Shown: positions 1 to 9,455, counted from the first letter of the stretch. The stretch is 64,000 nt of DNA from Flavobacterium glaciei (GCF_003350545.1 NZ_QQBA01000009.1:62001-126000), one strand, 5' to 3'. Numbers and translations: made by a program. The notes: generated from the sequence alone by a model not told the origin.

Positions 1-234
1 AATCAAATTTATAATTTGAAATCAAATCTGTTCAAGGGAATTGCTGAAAAAGAGTACATGTATTTGGTACATAGTTTTTATGCGCCAAATTGTCCTGATG
101 CGATTGCTACTACAAATTATGAAGTAGAATACGCATCAGCATTGAAGAAAAATAATTTTTACGGAACACAATTTCATCCCGAGAAAAGCGGTGATGTTGG
201 CGAACAAATTTTAGCAAATTTTTTACAACTTTAA
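1..234 (+). CDS. hisH: HisH, imidazole glycerol phosphate synthase glutaminase subunit (3' end)
   Basis: The reading frame is open from the first base of the window, so the start lies upstream; only about 77 C-terminal residues are present. The glutaminase subunit releases ammonia from glutamine and passes it to HisF to make IGP and AICAR in histidine synthesis. Visible here are the YLVHSFYA segment and the GTQFHPEKSG motif, which carries the catalytic His and Glu of class I glutamine amidotransferases; the nucleophile Cys is outside the window. It is followed on the same strand by hisA, hisF and hisIE, the usual Bacteroidetes order. The TTG at 16 is in frame but is not a real start. Confidence 0.95.
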   Translation, partial: NQIYNLKSNLFKGIAEKEYMYLVHSFYAPNCPDAIATTNYEVEYASALKKNNFYGTQFHPEKSGDVGEQILANFLQL

Positions 235-252
235 GTTGAGTCTTTTTGACTT

Positions 253-281
253 TCGACTTTCAAACTTTAAGACTAATTATA
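253..281 (+). repeat. Linker repeat before hisA
   Basis: The spacer in front of hisA reads TCGACTTTCAAACTTTAAG followed by ACTAATTATA. It closely matches the spacer at 1887-1913 in front of hisIE. Two spacers of one operon therefore share a near-identical sequence directly before the start codon. Both are short A/T-rich tracts without a Shine-Dalgarno site. Confidence 0.6.
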
Positions 282-1007
282 ATGAGAATAATACCAGCAA
301 TAGACATCATCGACGGGAAATGTGTCCGTTTGTCAAAAGGAGATTACAACACCAAAATTATTTACAACGAAAACCCGCTTGAAGTTGCCAAGGAATTTGA
401 AGCGCACGGAATTGAATATTTACATTTGGTAGATTTAGATGGAGCAAAATCAAGCCAAATCGTGAATTATAAAATATTAGAACAAATTGCAACTCAAACT
501 AGTCTGAAAATTGATTTTGGAGGTGGATTGAAAGCTGATTCCGATTTGAAAATTGCGTTTGAAAGTGGTGCTAATCAAATAACTGGAGGTAGTATTGCGG
601 TGAAAAATAGAGAGTTATTCGGAAAATGGATTGCAGAATATGGTTCTGATAAAATTATCTTGGGAGCAGATGCTAATAATGAAAAAGTAGCTGTTTCTGG
701 CTGGTTAGAAGATTCAAATGAAGATTTGATTCCGTTTATTCAAGACTATCAAAGTAAAGGAATTCAATATGTAATTTGTACTGATATTGCCAAAGACGGC
801 ATGCTAGAAGGACCAAGTTTTGATTTGTATGCGAAGATTTTGAATGAAAATAAAAGTTTAAAATTGATCGCATCTGGTGGAATTTCTACTTTTGATGAAT
901 TACCAAGACTTGCCGAATTAGGTTGTGAAGGAACGATCATCGGTAAAGCTATTTACGAAGGAAGAATTTCATTGAAACAGTTAGAAAACTACATAATAAA
1001 TAAATAA
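282..1007 (+). CDS. hisA: HisA, ProFAR isomerase
   Basis: This cytosolic (beta-alpha)8-barrel isomerase converts ProFAR to PRFAR in histidine synthesis. The 241-residue protein begins [13 protein letters not shown]; the catalytic Asp pair is D8 and D130 (in ILGADANN), and phosphate-binding loops FGGG (79-82) and ASGGIS (197-202) are present. An in-frame upstream start at 246 would add 12 residues unlike any HisA, so the ATG at 282 is chosen. The length is normal for the family. It follows hisH by 47 bp and precedes hisF by 104 bp, a gap filled by a palindromic element. Confidence 0.97.
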   Translation: MRIIPAIDIIDGKCVRLSKGDYNTKIIYNENPLEVAKEFEAHGIEYLHLVDLDGAKSSQIVNYKILEQIATQTSLKIDFGGGLKADSDLKIAFESGANQITGGSIAVKNRELFGKWIAEYGSDKIILGADANNEKVAVSGWLEDSNEDLIPFIQDYQSKGIQYVICTDIAKDGMLEGPSFDLYAKILNENKSLKLIASGGISTFDELPRLAELGCEGTIIGKAIYEGRISLKQLENYIINK

Positions 1008-1018
1008 ATAGATTATTT

Positions 1019-1100
1019 CGCGAAGAAGCACAAAGAAGACGCAAAGATTCACCAAGATTTTTGTGTATCTCTGCGAAACCTTTGCGAATCTCTGTGTAAC
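1019..1100. repeat. Imperfect palindromic intergenic element between hisA and hisF
   Basis: The 104-bp gap holds a mosaic of GCAAAG/CTTTGC-type words. The left arm (about 1029-1050, CACAAAGAAGACGCAAAG) and the complement of the right arm (about 1069-1096, CACAGAGATTCGCAAAG) match well with small indels. The transcript could therefore fold into a long imperfect hairpin inside the his operon. There is no open reading frame and no T-tract to make it a terminator. I recall similar GCAAAGA-rich spacers in other Flavobacterium genomes, which would make it a dispersed repeat, but I have not searched for it. Confidence 0.6.
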
Positions 1101-1111
1101 AATTAAAAAAA

Positions 1112-1867
1112 ATGTTAACAAAAAGAATAATTCCTTGTCTTGACATAAAAAACGGAAGAACCGTAAAAGGTGTCAACTTTGTAGACTTACGTGATGCCGG
1201 AGATCCGGTTGAATTAGCCAAAATATATTCGGATGAAGGAGCTGATGAATTGGTTTTTCTGGACATTTCGGCAACCGAAGAAAGAAGGAAAACATTAATT
1301 GATTTGGTTCGGAAAGTAGCTGCAACTATTAATATTCCATTTACAGTAGGTGGCGGAATTTCCTCTGTTAAGGACGTTGATGTTTTATTGCAAAATGGAG
1401 CTGATAAGGTTTCGATTAATTCATCAGCTGTTAAAAATCCACAGTTGATCAATGATTTGGCACAAAAATTTGGAAGCCAATGTGTTGTAGTTGCAATTGA
1501 TGCCAAGCAAATTGACGGTCATTGGATTGTACATTTAGTAGGTGGAAAAGTACCTACAGAACTGAATTTATTTGATTGGGCAAAAGAAGTGGAGCAACGT
1601 GGCGCAGGTGAAATATTATTCACCTCGATGGATAATGACGGAACAAAAAATGGATTTGCTAATGAGGCTTTGGCCAAACTTTCGGAACTGGTTAATATTC
1701 CAATTATTGCTTCGGGAGGTGCAGGAAACATTCAGCATTTTGTAGATTCATTTCTAGAAGGGAAAGCCGATGCAGCCTTAGCAGCAAGTGTATTTCATTT
1801 TAAAGAAATTGAAATCAAAACATTAAAAGAAGCTCTTAAAAATAACAATATTGAAGTACGAATTTAA
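1112..1867 (+). CDS. hisF: HisF, imidazole glycerol phosphate synthase cyclase subunit
   Basis: This cyclase partner of HisH turns PRFAR plus ammonia into IGP and AICAR. The 251-residue barrel has the family start ([13 protein letters not shown]), catalytic D11 and D130 (VVVAIDAK), and the loops TVGGGI (79-83) and ASGGAG. The length matches canonical HisF. It lies between hisA and hisIE on the same strand. The start is fixed by the conserved N-terminus and an A-rich leader (AATTAAAAAAA) just before the ATG. Confidence 0.98.
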   Translation: MLTKRIIPCLDIKNGRTVKGVNFVDLRDAGDPVELAKIYSDEGADELVFLDISATEERRKTLIDLVRKVAATINIPFTVGGGISSVKDVDVLLQNGADKVSINSSAVKNPQLINDLAQKFGSQCVVVAIDAKQIDGHWIVHLVGGKVPTELNLFDWAKEVEQRGAGEILFTSMDNDGTKNGFANEALAKLSELVNIPIIASGGAGNIQHFVDSFLEGKADAALAASVFHFKEIEIKTLKEALKNNNIEVRI

Positions 1868-1886
1868 TAGTTTTACTTTAAGACAT

Positions 1887-1913
1887 TCGACTTTAAAACT
1901 TTAGACTAAAATT
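1887..1913 (+). repeat. Linker repeat before hisIE
   Basis: This spacer reads TCGACTTTAAAACTTTAGAC followed by TAAAATT and is the second copy of the linker seen at 253-281 before hisA. It ends at the base before the hisIE start codon. Confidence 0.6.
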
Positions 1914-2513
1914 ATGAACATAGATTTCTCAAAAAATACAGACGGATTAATTCCAGCCATTATACAAGACAGCGAGACCAAAGCCGTTTTAATGTTAGGG
2001 TACATGAATGAAGAAGCATATCGTAAAACTGTTGACACGCAAAAAGTAACATTTTTTAGCCGTTCTAAACAAAGACTTTGGACAAAAGGCGAGGAGAGCG
2101 GCAACTTTTTAAACTTGGTTGATATAAAAAATGACTGCGATGGTGATACATTATTGATACAAGCAAAGCCAGTTGGACCAACATGTCATACGGGTGCAGA
2201 TACCTGTTGGCAAACAGAAAATAAAGCTGATTATGGATTTATTTCACACTTAGAACAAACTATTGAAACCCGTAGAGAAAATGCTGATTCTGAGAAAAGT
2301 TATGTTGCTTCTTTATTCCAATTAGGAATCAACAAAATTGCACAAAAAGTTGGAGAAGAAGCAATAGAAGTTGTTATCGAAGCTAAGGATGATAATGATG
2401 ATTTGTTCTTGAGTGAAAGTGCTGATTTATTGTTTCATTATTTAATTTTATTGCAAGCAAAAGGTTTTAAACTTGATGATGTCGTAGAAGTTTTAAAAAG
2501 CCGTCAGAAGTAA
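1914..2513 (+). CDS. hisIE: HisIE, bifunctional PR-AMP cyclohydrolase / PR-ATP pyrophosphatase
   Basis: This fusion catalyses steps two and three of histidine synthesis, removing pyrophosphate from PR-ATP and opening the PR-AMP ring. Residues 1-105 are the HisI domain, with the metal-binding DCDGD segment (74-78) and C91/C98 in PTCHTGADTCW. Residues 110-199 are the helical HisE domain, with the acidic KVGEEAIEV motif and ESADLLFHY. At 199 residues it has the usual fused length. It is the last gene of the operon, closed by a terminator 27 bp downstream. Confidence 0.97.
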   Translation: MNIDFSKNTDGLIPAIIQDSETKAVLMLGYMNEEAYRKTVDTQKVTFFSRSKQRLWTKGEESGNFLNLVDIKNDCDGDTLLIQAKPVGPTCHTGADTCWQTENKADYGFISHLEQTIETRRENADSEKSYVASLFQLGINKIAQKVGEEAIEVVIEAKDDNDDLFLSESADLLFHYLILLQAKGFKLDDVVEVLKSRQK

Positions 2514-2540
2514 AATTAATTTAATTAGATTTCATTTATG

Positions 2541-2587
2541 AAAACCCAATAGCAAAATTGATTCGCTATTGGGTTTTCTTTTTCTTT
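2541..2587 (+). terminator. Rho-independent terminator of the his operon
   Basis: A perfect 13-bp stem (AAAACCCAATAGC, 2541-2553, with its complement 2565-2577) encloses an 11-nt loop and is followed by a T/C-rich run. It lies just after the hisIE stop and before an unrelated gene. Confidence 0.9.
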
Positions 2588-2640
2588 TATATCCAAAAGC
2601 AATCCACTATATTTACTATTATTTATAATTTAAGAAGCGC

Positions 2641-3786
2641 ATGCACATAATGAATACAGATAATACCACATTTAACCTTAATTTAAATAGTTCCACAATA
2701 AATACTGGATTGCACATTATCCTGACTACTGATGAAGATGATTTGCGACCAGTTTACATTTCTGGAAATTTTAATAATTGGCGCACGCAAGACAAAGATT
2801 TTCTGATGGAGAAAATTGGAAATAGCTCTTATCATTATAAATTTCCGCATGATTTTGATTACCCAACTGAGCTTTTGTATAAATTTACAAAAGGGGATTG
2901 GAGTGAAGTCGAAATTGATTCCCACGGAAATCGAACTGAAAATCGCTCCACTATGGCGCATACTGGCGTACAGAAAGAGCATGTAGCTCGATGGAGAAGA
3001 AACTGGCTTCCTTTTAAACAATCCTACTTGCCACAAGTACAGTTGATATCAGATGAATTTAAAATTCCGCAACTGAACAAAACAAGGAAAATTTGGGCGC
3101 TTTTACCACATGATTATGATAATTCGAGTGAGAGCTATCCAGTGATGTATTTGCAGGATGCTCAAAATTTATTTAATGAAAAAGCTGAATTTGGAAATTG
3201 GGAAATTGACAAAAAACTGGCAGTTATGTCCGAGTATAAAATTGGAAAAATAATTATTATTGCCATAGAACACGCTGACGAAGACCGCATAAAGGAATAT
3301 AATGTAGGAAAAACTGTTTTGGGAAAAGGACAAGGCAAGAAATACATCCGTTTTGTGACGGATACACTAAAACCTTATGTTGACACTAATTTTAGAACTA
3401 AAAAAGAACGTGAATTCACAGGAATAGGAGGAAGTTCAATGGGAGGATTAATCAGTATTTTTAGTGGTCTTAGGAACCCCGAAACATTTGGTAAACTGAT
3501 GATTTTTTCACCATCACTTTGGGTAGTTCCAGAATTAAAAATTGATGCGAAAAAAGAAAATACAGCCGACACTAAAGTATATTTATATGCTGGTGGTGAC
3601 GAAAGTAAAACGATGATTGAGCACATAAAAAAGTTTCAGAATGATTTACTTTCGAAACAATTTATAGAAGATAAATTCAAAATTAATTTAAGTATCAACA
3701 GACAAGGGAAACACAGCGAAACGTATTGGAGTGATGAATTTCCTAAAGCTATCGAGTGGTTATTTTTTAATACAAAAGATTCGTAG
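2641..3786 (+). CDS. Esterase (Fes/EsterD type) with N-terminal CBM48-like domain
   Basis: A 381-residue alpha/beta hydrolase of the putative-esterase family (PF00756). Residues about 25-100 look like the E-set/CBM48 glycogen-recognition domain (YISGNFNNW and LLYKFTKGDW). The esterase core follows: PVMYLQDAQNLF (167-178), nucleophile elbow GGSSMGG with S266, and a late His at H358 (GKHSE). No signal peptide is visible, so it is probably cytosolic. ATG codons at 2641 and 2650 are both possible starts. The substrate is unknown; relatives hydrolyse sugar esters or siderophore esters. It stands alone between the his terminator and the aminopeptidase. Confidence 0.85.
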   Translation: MHIMNTDNTTFNLNLNSSTINTGLHIILTTDEDDLRPVYISGNFNNWRTQDKDFLMEKIGNSSYHYKFPHDFDYPTELLYKFTKGDWSEVEIDSHGNRTENRSTMAHTGVQKEHVARWRRNWLPFKQSYLPQVQLISDEFKIPQLNKTRKIWALLPHDYDNSSESYPVMYLQDAQNLFNEKAEFGNWEIDKKLAVMSEYKIGKIIIIAIEHADEDRIKEYNVGKTVLGKGQGKKYIRFVTDTLKPYVDTNFRTKKEREFTGIGGSSMGGLISIFSGLRNPETFGKLMIFSPSLWVVPELKIDAKKENTADTKVYLYAGGDESKTMIEHIKKFQNDLLSKQFIEDKFKINLSINRQGKHSETYWSDEFPKAIEWLFFNTKDS

Positions 3787-3874
3787 AAGCTCAATTATTA
3801 CAAATGAATATAAAAAAATAAAACATACATATTATCCTAAAATTCGATCAAAAAGCTATAAAAATTAAAGAAAA

Positions 3875-5308
3875 ATGATAACAAAAACAATTACAAATTT
3901 AGATAGTTTTTCAGGTACAATCTTGATTCCAGTTTTTGAAACCTATTCAAAAAGTATTGTCCCCATTGTATTTAATGAACTGGAAATTGCTTCTAAGGTT
4001 TTTTTTGGCAAAAAAGACACACACTATTTAGCCGAAAAAAATGACAATACTTATATTTTTATTGGTTTGGGTAAATCGATTGATTACAAATCTTTAAAAA
4101 CTATTTTTAGACGTATTTCATCCAAACAGAAAGAAAATTTCAGTTCGAATCTAGCTTTAGTTATACCCGAACAATGTTTTGAAGAACAAATTGAAGCAAT
4201 GATTTCCGGTTTGCTTTTGGGAACCTATAATTTAGGTCATTTTAAATCCGTAAAAGTAGAACACCCTTTTTTAAATCCTGAATTTACGCTAAATCTAGTA
4301 ACCGAAAATGATTATTTGGCCGCAGCAAAAAAAGGAATTAAAATTGCAAAAGCGCAACTGAGCACATACAATTTAGTCGATTTACCTCCTAATATAATCA
4401 ACCCAAAATATTTGGCAAATTGGGCTAAGGAAACAGGTGAAAAATACGGATTTGATGTTGAAGTACTGGGTTATGAAGCTTCAAAAATAGCTGGTCTTGG
4501 TGCATTTTTAGCCGTTGGAAAAGGAAGCGAAAATGAACCACAGTTTATTATCATGAATTACACTCCAACTACCGAAGGTAAACAGATGAAGCACGTTGGT
4601 CTAGTTGGAAAAGGAATCACTTTCGATACCGGAGGATTAAATATAAAAACAGCAGGAATGGTCCACATGAAATGTGACATGGCTGGTGGTGGCGCTGTAT
4701 TTGGTGCAATGCAACTAATCGCCGATTTACAATTACCTGTAAAAGTAACTGCAATTGTTCCTTGTGCTGAAAATGCCGTGGATGCCAAATCATTTTTACC
4801 CAGCGATGTAATTCACAGTTACAGCAGACATTCTATAGAAATTATTGATACGGATGCCGAAGGAAGACTTGTTTTAGCGGATGGATTATCGTATTTAATT
4901 AAAAATTTCAAACCAGAATATATCGTTGATATCGCAACACTTACCGGAAGCAGTGTGGCAACTCTTGGTTATGAATGTGGAGCATTGTTTACGAATAATG
5001 AAGAAATGAGCAGTAAACTGCAAGAAAGCGGCGATTCAATAGGAGAGCGTTTGTGGCAATTACCGCTTTGGGACGCATATAAATCAGATATTGAAAGTGA
5101 TATTGCTGATGTCAAAAATTATAGTGGAAAACCAGTTGCAGGAGCTATCAGTGCTGCCAAATTTTTAGAATATTTTACACATGAACATAAAGCTTGGGCA
5201 CATCTTGATGTGGCAGGTGTGGCTTTTGGAGATGATGAATTTGCAAAAAGTAAACATGCTACAGCATTTGGTGTTCATTTATTAACTAAATTCATAGAAA
5301 ATTTATAA
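3875..5308 (+). CDS. Leucyl aminopeptidase family protein (M17)
   Basis: A cytosolic two-metal aminopeptidase that removes N-terminal residues from peptides. The C-terminal catalytic domain carries the M17 residues: K246 and D251 in GKGITFDTGG, D268 in KCDMAGGG, and D327/E329/R331 in DTDAEGRL (the family signature is NTDAEGRL, so the first residue is Asp here). At 477 residues it has normal length and no signal peptide. The stop is only 3 bp before the next gene, an ATP-grasp ligase, so the two are almost certainly co-translated. Confidence 0.95.
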   Translation: MITKTITNLDSFSGTILIPVFETYSKSIVPIVFNELEIASKVFFGKKDTHYLAEKNDNTYIFIGLGKSIDYKSLKTIFRRISSKQKENFSSNLALVIPEQCFEEQIEAMISGLLLGTYNLGHFKSVKVEHPFLNPEFTLNLVTENDYLAAAKKGIKIAKAQLSTYNLVDLPPNIINPKYLANWAKETGEKYGFDVEVLGYEASKIAGLGAFLAVGKGSENEPQFIIMNYTPTTEGKQMKHVGLVGKGITFDTGGLNIKTAGMVHMKCDMAGGGAVFGAMQLIADLQLPVKVTAIVPCAENAVDAKSFLPSDVIHSYSRHSIEIIDTDAEGRLVLADGLSYLIKNFKPEYIVDIATLTGSSVATLGYECGALFTNNEEMSSKLQESGDSIGERLWQLPLWDAYKSDIESDIADVKNYSGKPVAGAISAAKFLEYFTHEHKAWAHLDVAGVAFGDDEFAKSKHATAFGVHLLTKFIENL

Positions 5309-5311
5309 CCA

Positions 5312-6526
5312 ATGAAAAACGCTAAAACCTTTCTTTGTATTTCAAATTATTTCAAAGGTGCCGATTTTTTAATTAATTTAAAAAAGTTAGGCAACAAAGT
5401 TTATTTAGTGACGAGTGAAAAACTGAAGGACAAACCGTGGCCGCATCAACATATTGATGAGATTTTTTATATGGAAGGTCAGGACGTAGATTGGAATTTA
5501 GAACATCTGTTGTTAGGTGTTGGGAATTTTATGAAGTCAACTAAAATTGATGCTATTGTCGCATTAGATGATTATGATGTTGAAAAAGCTACTTATTTGA
5601 GGGAAAATCTTCGTATTGACGGAATGGGACAAACCACCGGACGCTATTTTAGAGATAAACTCGCCATGCGTATGAGAGCCAAAAGTTGTGGAATACCCAT
5701 TCCAGCTTTTTGTTCTTTATTTAACGATCATGACATCAACACTTTTGCTGATACTATTGAAGCTCCATGGGTTTTAAAACCTCGTTCAGAAGCTTCGGCA
5801 TCAGGGATTATAAAAGTTTATGACAAAGACAATCTCTGGATTCATATCAACGAAATGGGTAATAATAGATTCAAATATTTATTAGAACAATTTAAACCGG
5901 GCGATGTATATCACTGCGATAGTTTGATTTTAGAAGGTAAAGTAATCTTTAGCTTGACTTCAAAATATTTAGCAACACCAATGGAAATTTCTCAAGGTGG
6001 CGGTGTTTTTCGTTCTGCCGTTATTGAATATAATTCTGATGATGATAAAGCTATAAAAAAATTAAATGAGAAAGTAATGAAAGGCTTTGGTTTGAAACAT
6101 GGAGCTGCTCATACAGAGTTTATAAAAAGCAATGAAGATGGACAGATTTATTTTCTGGAAACGTCCTCACGCGTAGGGGGAGCACATTTAGCAGAAATGG
6201 TTGCCGAAGCATCGAATATCAATTTATGGAAAGAGTGGGCTGCAATTGAAGATGGGTTGGTAAAAGGAACAAAATACATTTTACCTAAAGTCAAAAAAGA
6301 ATATGCAGGAATTGTTTTAACATTGTCTAAATTCCAGCATCCTAACTTATCATCCTTTACAGATCCTGAAGTTTGCTTTATAGTGCCGCTAGAATATCAT
6401 GCAGGATTAATTGTAAAATCAGATAATCAGCATCGAGTTTTAGAACTTTTAGATGATTATGGAAATCGTTTAGTCAATGATTTTACAGCAGTGATAGAAC
6501 AAAGCAAAGTTACCAACTTGCATTAA
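5312..6526 (+). CDS. ATP-grasp domain protein, carboxylate-amine ligase-like
   Basis: A 404-residue protein with a pre-ATP-grasp N-terminal domain (about 1-100) and an ATP-grasp core (about 105-310): the lid Lys region PWVLKPRSEASASG, the GDVYHCDSL strand and the metal-binding end YFLETSSRVGGAH. Such enzymes form acyl-phosphates and ligate an amine or thiol, making peptides or cofactors. The substrate cannot be read from sequence. It starts 3 bp after the M17 aminopeptidase stop, which suggests a paired peptide-handling role. A terminator follows at 6547. Confidence 0.85.
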   Translation: MKNAKTFLCISNYFKGADFLINLKKLGNKVYLVTSEKLKDKPWPHQHIDEIFYMEGQDVDWNLEHLLLGVGNFMKSTKIDAIVALDDYDVEKATYLRENLRIDGMGQTTGRYFRDKLAMRMRAKSCGIPIPAFCSLFNDHDINTFADTIEAPWVLKPRSEASASGIIKVYDKDNLWIHINEMGNNRFKYLLEQFKPGDVYHCDSLILEGKVIFSLTSKYLATPMEISQGGGVFRSAVIEYNSDDDKAIKKLNEKVMKGFGLKHGAAHTEFIKSNEDGQIYFLETSSRVGGAHLAEMVAEASNINLWKEWAAIEDGLVKGTKYILPKVKKEYAGIVLTLSKFQHPNLSSFTDPEVCFIVPLEYHAGLIVKSDNQHRVLELLDDYGNRLVNDFTAVIEQSKVTNLH

Positions 6527-6546
6527 ATACAACAGCTGAATCAAAT

Positions 6547-6584
6547 AAAGCGATTGTTTCGAAAGAGATAATCGCTTTTTTAAT
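6547..6584 (+). terminator. Rho-independent terminator after the aminopeptidase/ATP-grasp pair
   Basis: Stem AAAGCGATT (6547-6555) pairs with AATCGCTTT (6570-6578) around a 14-nt loop, followed by a T run. It sits 20 bp after the ATP-grasp stop. Confidence 0.85.
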
Positions 6585-6669
6585 TAAAGTTCTGTTAAAC
6601 TATAACTAAGCAGATATTTATATCTTCGTTAGAAATCTTAAACTTAGTAATCTTTCCATTTTTTGTCAC

Positions 6670-7717
6670 ATGAAAAAAACAATTTTTCTTTTAAGCTTCT
6701 TAGTATTCATTAGTTGTAAAACATACAATAACGTTAGTGTAATTGATTCTCAAAAACCGGTTCAAAATGAATATTTTACTGTTGCATTTGGTTCCTGTGA
6801 CAATCAAAAAATTAAGAATGAACTTTGGCCAGCGATAGCACAAAATCATCCGTCCGTTTGGATTTGGGGGGGCGATAATGTGTATTCAGATACAGAGGAT
6901 ATGCAATTTCTTAAAAATAATTATGAAATTCAGAAACAAGATGCTGATTATCTCACATTTATAAAAGACAAAATCGTTCTTGGAACATGGGATGATCACG
7001 ATTTTGGTGCCAATGACGGAGGAGTAGAATATCCATTTAAAAGAGAAAGTCAACAATTATTATTGGACTTTTTAGGAACTTCTCAAAAGGCTCCAGAACG
7101 TACAAGAGATGGTATTTACATGGCAAAAACTATTGCTGTTGATGGGAATAAAGTCAAAATAATAGTTTTGGACTCTCGTTTTTTTAGAACTGCACTTACA
7201 AAAGCCAACGATTCAAAAAAGCGTTTCCAACCCAATATCTATGGAGAAGGAACGGTATCTAGGAGAATCACAATGGAAATGGTTAGAAAAAGAACTAATT
7301 AATTCTGATGCACAGTTTAATGTGATAGTAAGTAGCATTCAGTTTTTATCCAATAAACATGGTTTTGAAGCTTGGGGAAATTTTCCTCATGAAATAGAAA
7401 AGTTAGAGCAATTAATAGTTTCCACTAAAGCTAAAGGTACTTTTATAATTTCTGGAGATCGCCATATTGCAACATTTTCTTCTAAAAATGTTACTGGATT
7501 AGCGTATCCATTAGTAGATTTTACCTCGAGTGGATTGACACATACTTATACTTCTTTTTCTGGCGAAGAAAATCCTTATGTAAAAGGAGAGGTGATTAAA
7601 GATATCAATTTTGGTTTATTAAAATTTGATTTTGAAAACAACAAAGTAATCATGGAAATTAGGGGAAAACAAAATAAATTACTTCAAGAATATGTCCAAA
7701 TCTATCCTGGAAAATAA
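6670..7717 (+). pseudogene. PhoD-like alkaline phosphatase lipoprotein, frameshifted
   Basis: Two overlapping frames together encode one metallophosphatase of about 348 residues. The first frame (6670-7302) has a lipoprotein signal with lipobox Cys C16, FGSCDNQ, WGGDNVYSD (D69, N70), WDDHDFG (D108-D111) and LDSRFFR. It then runs into an unrelated tail at GEGTVSRR. The second frame (from about 7259) continues with LGESQWKWLEKEL and holds the final metal motif ISGDRH. Removing one T near 7258 (ACGGTATCTAGG) restores the expected GEGTV-LGESQW junction. The gene is therefore broken by a single-base insertion, or the base is a sequencing error. If intact it would be a membrane-anchored phosphodiesterase/phosphatase. 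Confidence 0.85.
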
Positions 7718-7751
7718 ATTTATGCAATTTTATTTCTTCCATTTTAAAGGT

Positions 7752-7759
7752 TATTTTTG
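7752..7759 (+). promoter_or_regulatory. Candidate -7 promoter element
   Basis: TATTTTTG matches the Bacteroidetes -7 consensus TAnnTTTG exactly and lies 17 bp before the M1 peptidase start. No clear TTG is found at the -33 distance. Confidence 0.45.
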
Positions 7760-7776
7760 TCCAAAATGAATTCACT

Positions 7777-9432
7777 ATGAAAAAACAATTCAGTCTTATT
7801 TTTATCTCATTTATCATTTTTAATGGTTTAAATGCGCAAGGTCTTCTAGAAAAAAAGCAAGAGATTTTCACCAGACAAGATTCTTTACGCGGTAGTATAA
7901 CCAAAGAAAGAGCTTGGTGGGACGTACAAAACTATCATCTTGATATTAAAGTAAATCCTTCTGATAGCACTATTTCTGGTACTAATACTATAAAATATCA
8001 AGTAGTTCAGGAATACAATAGGATGCAAATTGACTTACAAAATCCAATGCAAATTTATAAAGTCATTCAGGACGGAAAATCTTTAAAATACAGTAGAGAG
8101 GGAAATGCTTTTTTTGTAGAATTAATTTCTCCTCAAACCAAAGGTGCAACAAAAGAACTAACTGTGTTTTATGGCGGACAACCAAAAGTTGCCGTAAATC
8201 CGCCGTGGGATGGTGGAATCACTTGGAAAAAAGATACTAATGGTAAGCCATTTATTGCTTCTTCTTGTCAAGGATTGGGTGCGAGTGTTTGGTGGCCAAA
8301 TAAAGATCACATGTACGATGAAGTGGAAAATATGCTAATCAGTGTGAATGTGCCAAAAAATTTAACAAATGTATCGAATGGTCGTCTGCTAAGTGTGAAA
8401 CAATTGAAAGACGGTACCAAAACCTACAATTGGTATGTTTCAAATCCAATAAATAATTATGGTGTAAATATAAATATAGGTGATTATGTTTCGTTTTCGG
8501 AAAAGTATAAAGGAGAAAAGGGGGATTTAGATTGTACTTATTATGTTTTAAGAGACAATTTGGCGAAAGCCAAAAAACAATTTCAGGATGTCCCAAAAAT
8601 GCTAAAAGCTTTTGAACACTGGTTTGGACCCTATCCATTTTATGAAGACAGTTATAAACTTGTTGAAGCGCCATATTTAGGAATGGAACATCAAAGTTCA
8701 GTAACCTATGGAAATAAATTTCAGAACGGATATTTAGGACGAGATTTAAGTGGGACGGGATGGGGATTAAAATTTGATTTTATAATAATACATGAATCTG
8801 GTCACGAGTGGTTTGCAAATAATATTACGTATAAAGATATTGCAGATATGTGGATTCACGAGAGTTTTACGAACTATTCTGAAAGTCTTTTTGTAGAATA
8901 TTATTATGGAAAAGAAGCTGGATTTGAATATGTGATAGGGACTAGAAAAGGAATTAGCAATGACAAACCAATTATAGGAAACTACGGAGTAAACAACGAA
9001 GGATCAGGCGATATGTACCCAAAAGGAGGTAATATGTTGCATACCATTCGTCAACTGGTAAAAGATGATGAAACGTGGAGAGGAATTTTGAGAGGTTTAA
9101 ACAGTACTTTTTATCACCAAACAGTAACGACTAAACAAATTGAAGACTATCTAAGTAAGCAAGTTGGAATCGATTTATCGACTGTTTTTAATCAATATTT
9201 AAGAGATACTAGAATTCCGACTTTGGAATATTTTTTCAAGGATAATCAAATGGGGTATCGCTGGACAAATTGTGTTTTAGGTTTTAATATGCCCGTGAAA
9301 GTAACTCTAAATGGTGTTGAAAAACTATTAAATCCTACAATAGAATGGAGTCGTACTGAAGCTAAAATGGAGAATCCAAAACTGGAAATAGACAAAAATT
9401 TTTATGTAGCTGGTTTTAACATATCAGAGTAG
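7777..9432 (+). CDS. Secreted M1 family metallopeptidase
   Basis: A 551-residue zinc aminopeptidase-like protein. An N-terminal signal peptide (about residues 1-20, ending GLNAQG) sends it across the inner membrane. The beta-rich M1 N-domain (about 45-240) is followed by GMEHQSS (exopeptidase-like loop, 302-308) and the zinc site HESGH (H339, E340, H343) with E362 exactly 18 residues on, in WIHESFTNY. The short C-terminal region ends near 551 without the large helical domain of long M1 enzymes. It probably trims extracytoplasmic peptides. A bidirectional terminator lies downstream. Confidence 0.95.
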   Translation: MKKQFSLIFISFIIFNGLNAQGLLEKKQEIFTRQDSLRGSITKERAWWDVQNYHLDIKVNPSDSTISGTNTIKYQVVQEYNRMQIDLQNPMQIYKVIQDGKSLKYSREGNAFFVELISPQTKGATKELTVFYGGQPKVAVNPPWDGGITWKKDTNGKPFIASSCQGLGASVWWPNKDHMYDEVENMLISVNVPKNLTNVSNGRLLSVKQLKDGTKTYNWYVSNPINNYGVNINIGDYVSFSEKYKGEKGDLDCTYYVLRDNLAKAKKQFQDVPKMLKAFEHWFGPYPFYEDSYKLVEAPYLGMEHQSSVTYGNKFQNGYLGRDLSGTGWGLKFDFIIIHESGHEWFANNITYKDIADMWIHESFTNYSESLFVEYYYGKEAGFEYVIGTRKGISNDKPIIGNYGVNNEGSGDMYPKGGNMLHTIRQLVKDDETWRGILRGLNSTFYHQTVTTKQIEDYLSKQVGIDLSTVFNQYLRDTRIPTLEYFFKDNQMGYRWTNCVLGFNMPVKVTLNGVEKLLNPTIEWSRTEAKMENPKLEIDKNFYVAGFNISE

Positions 9433-9455
9433 GTTTAAGAAATAATTTTAAAAAA

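Noticed and set aside
949..1506. 185-codon minus-strand open frame across hisA and hisF
   Set aside because: It lies opposite two clear histidine genes and its translation has no family character.
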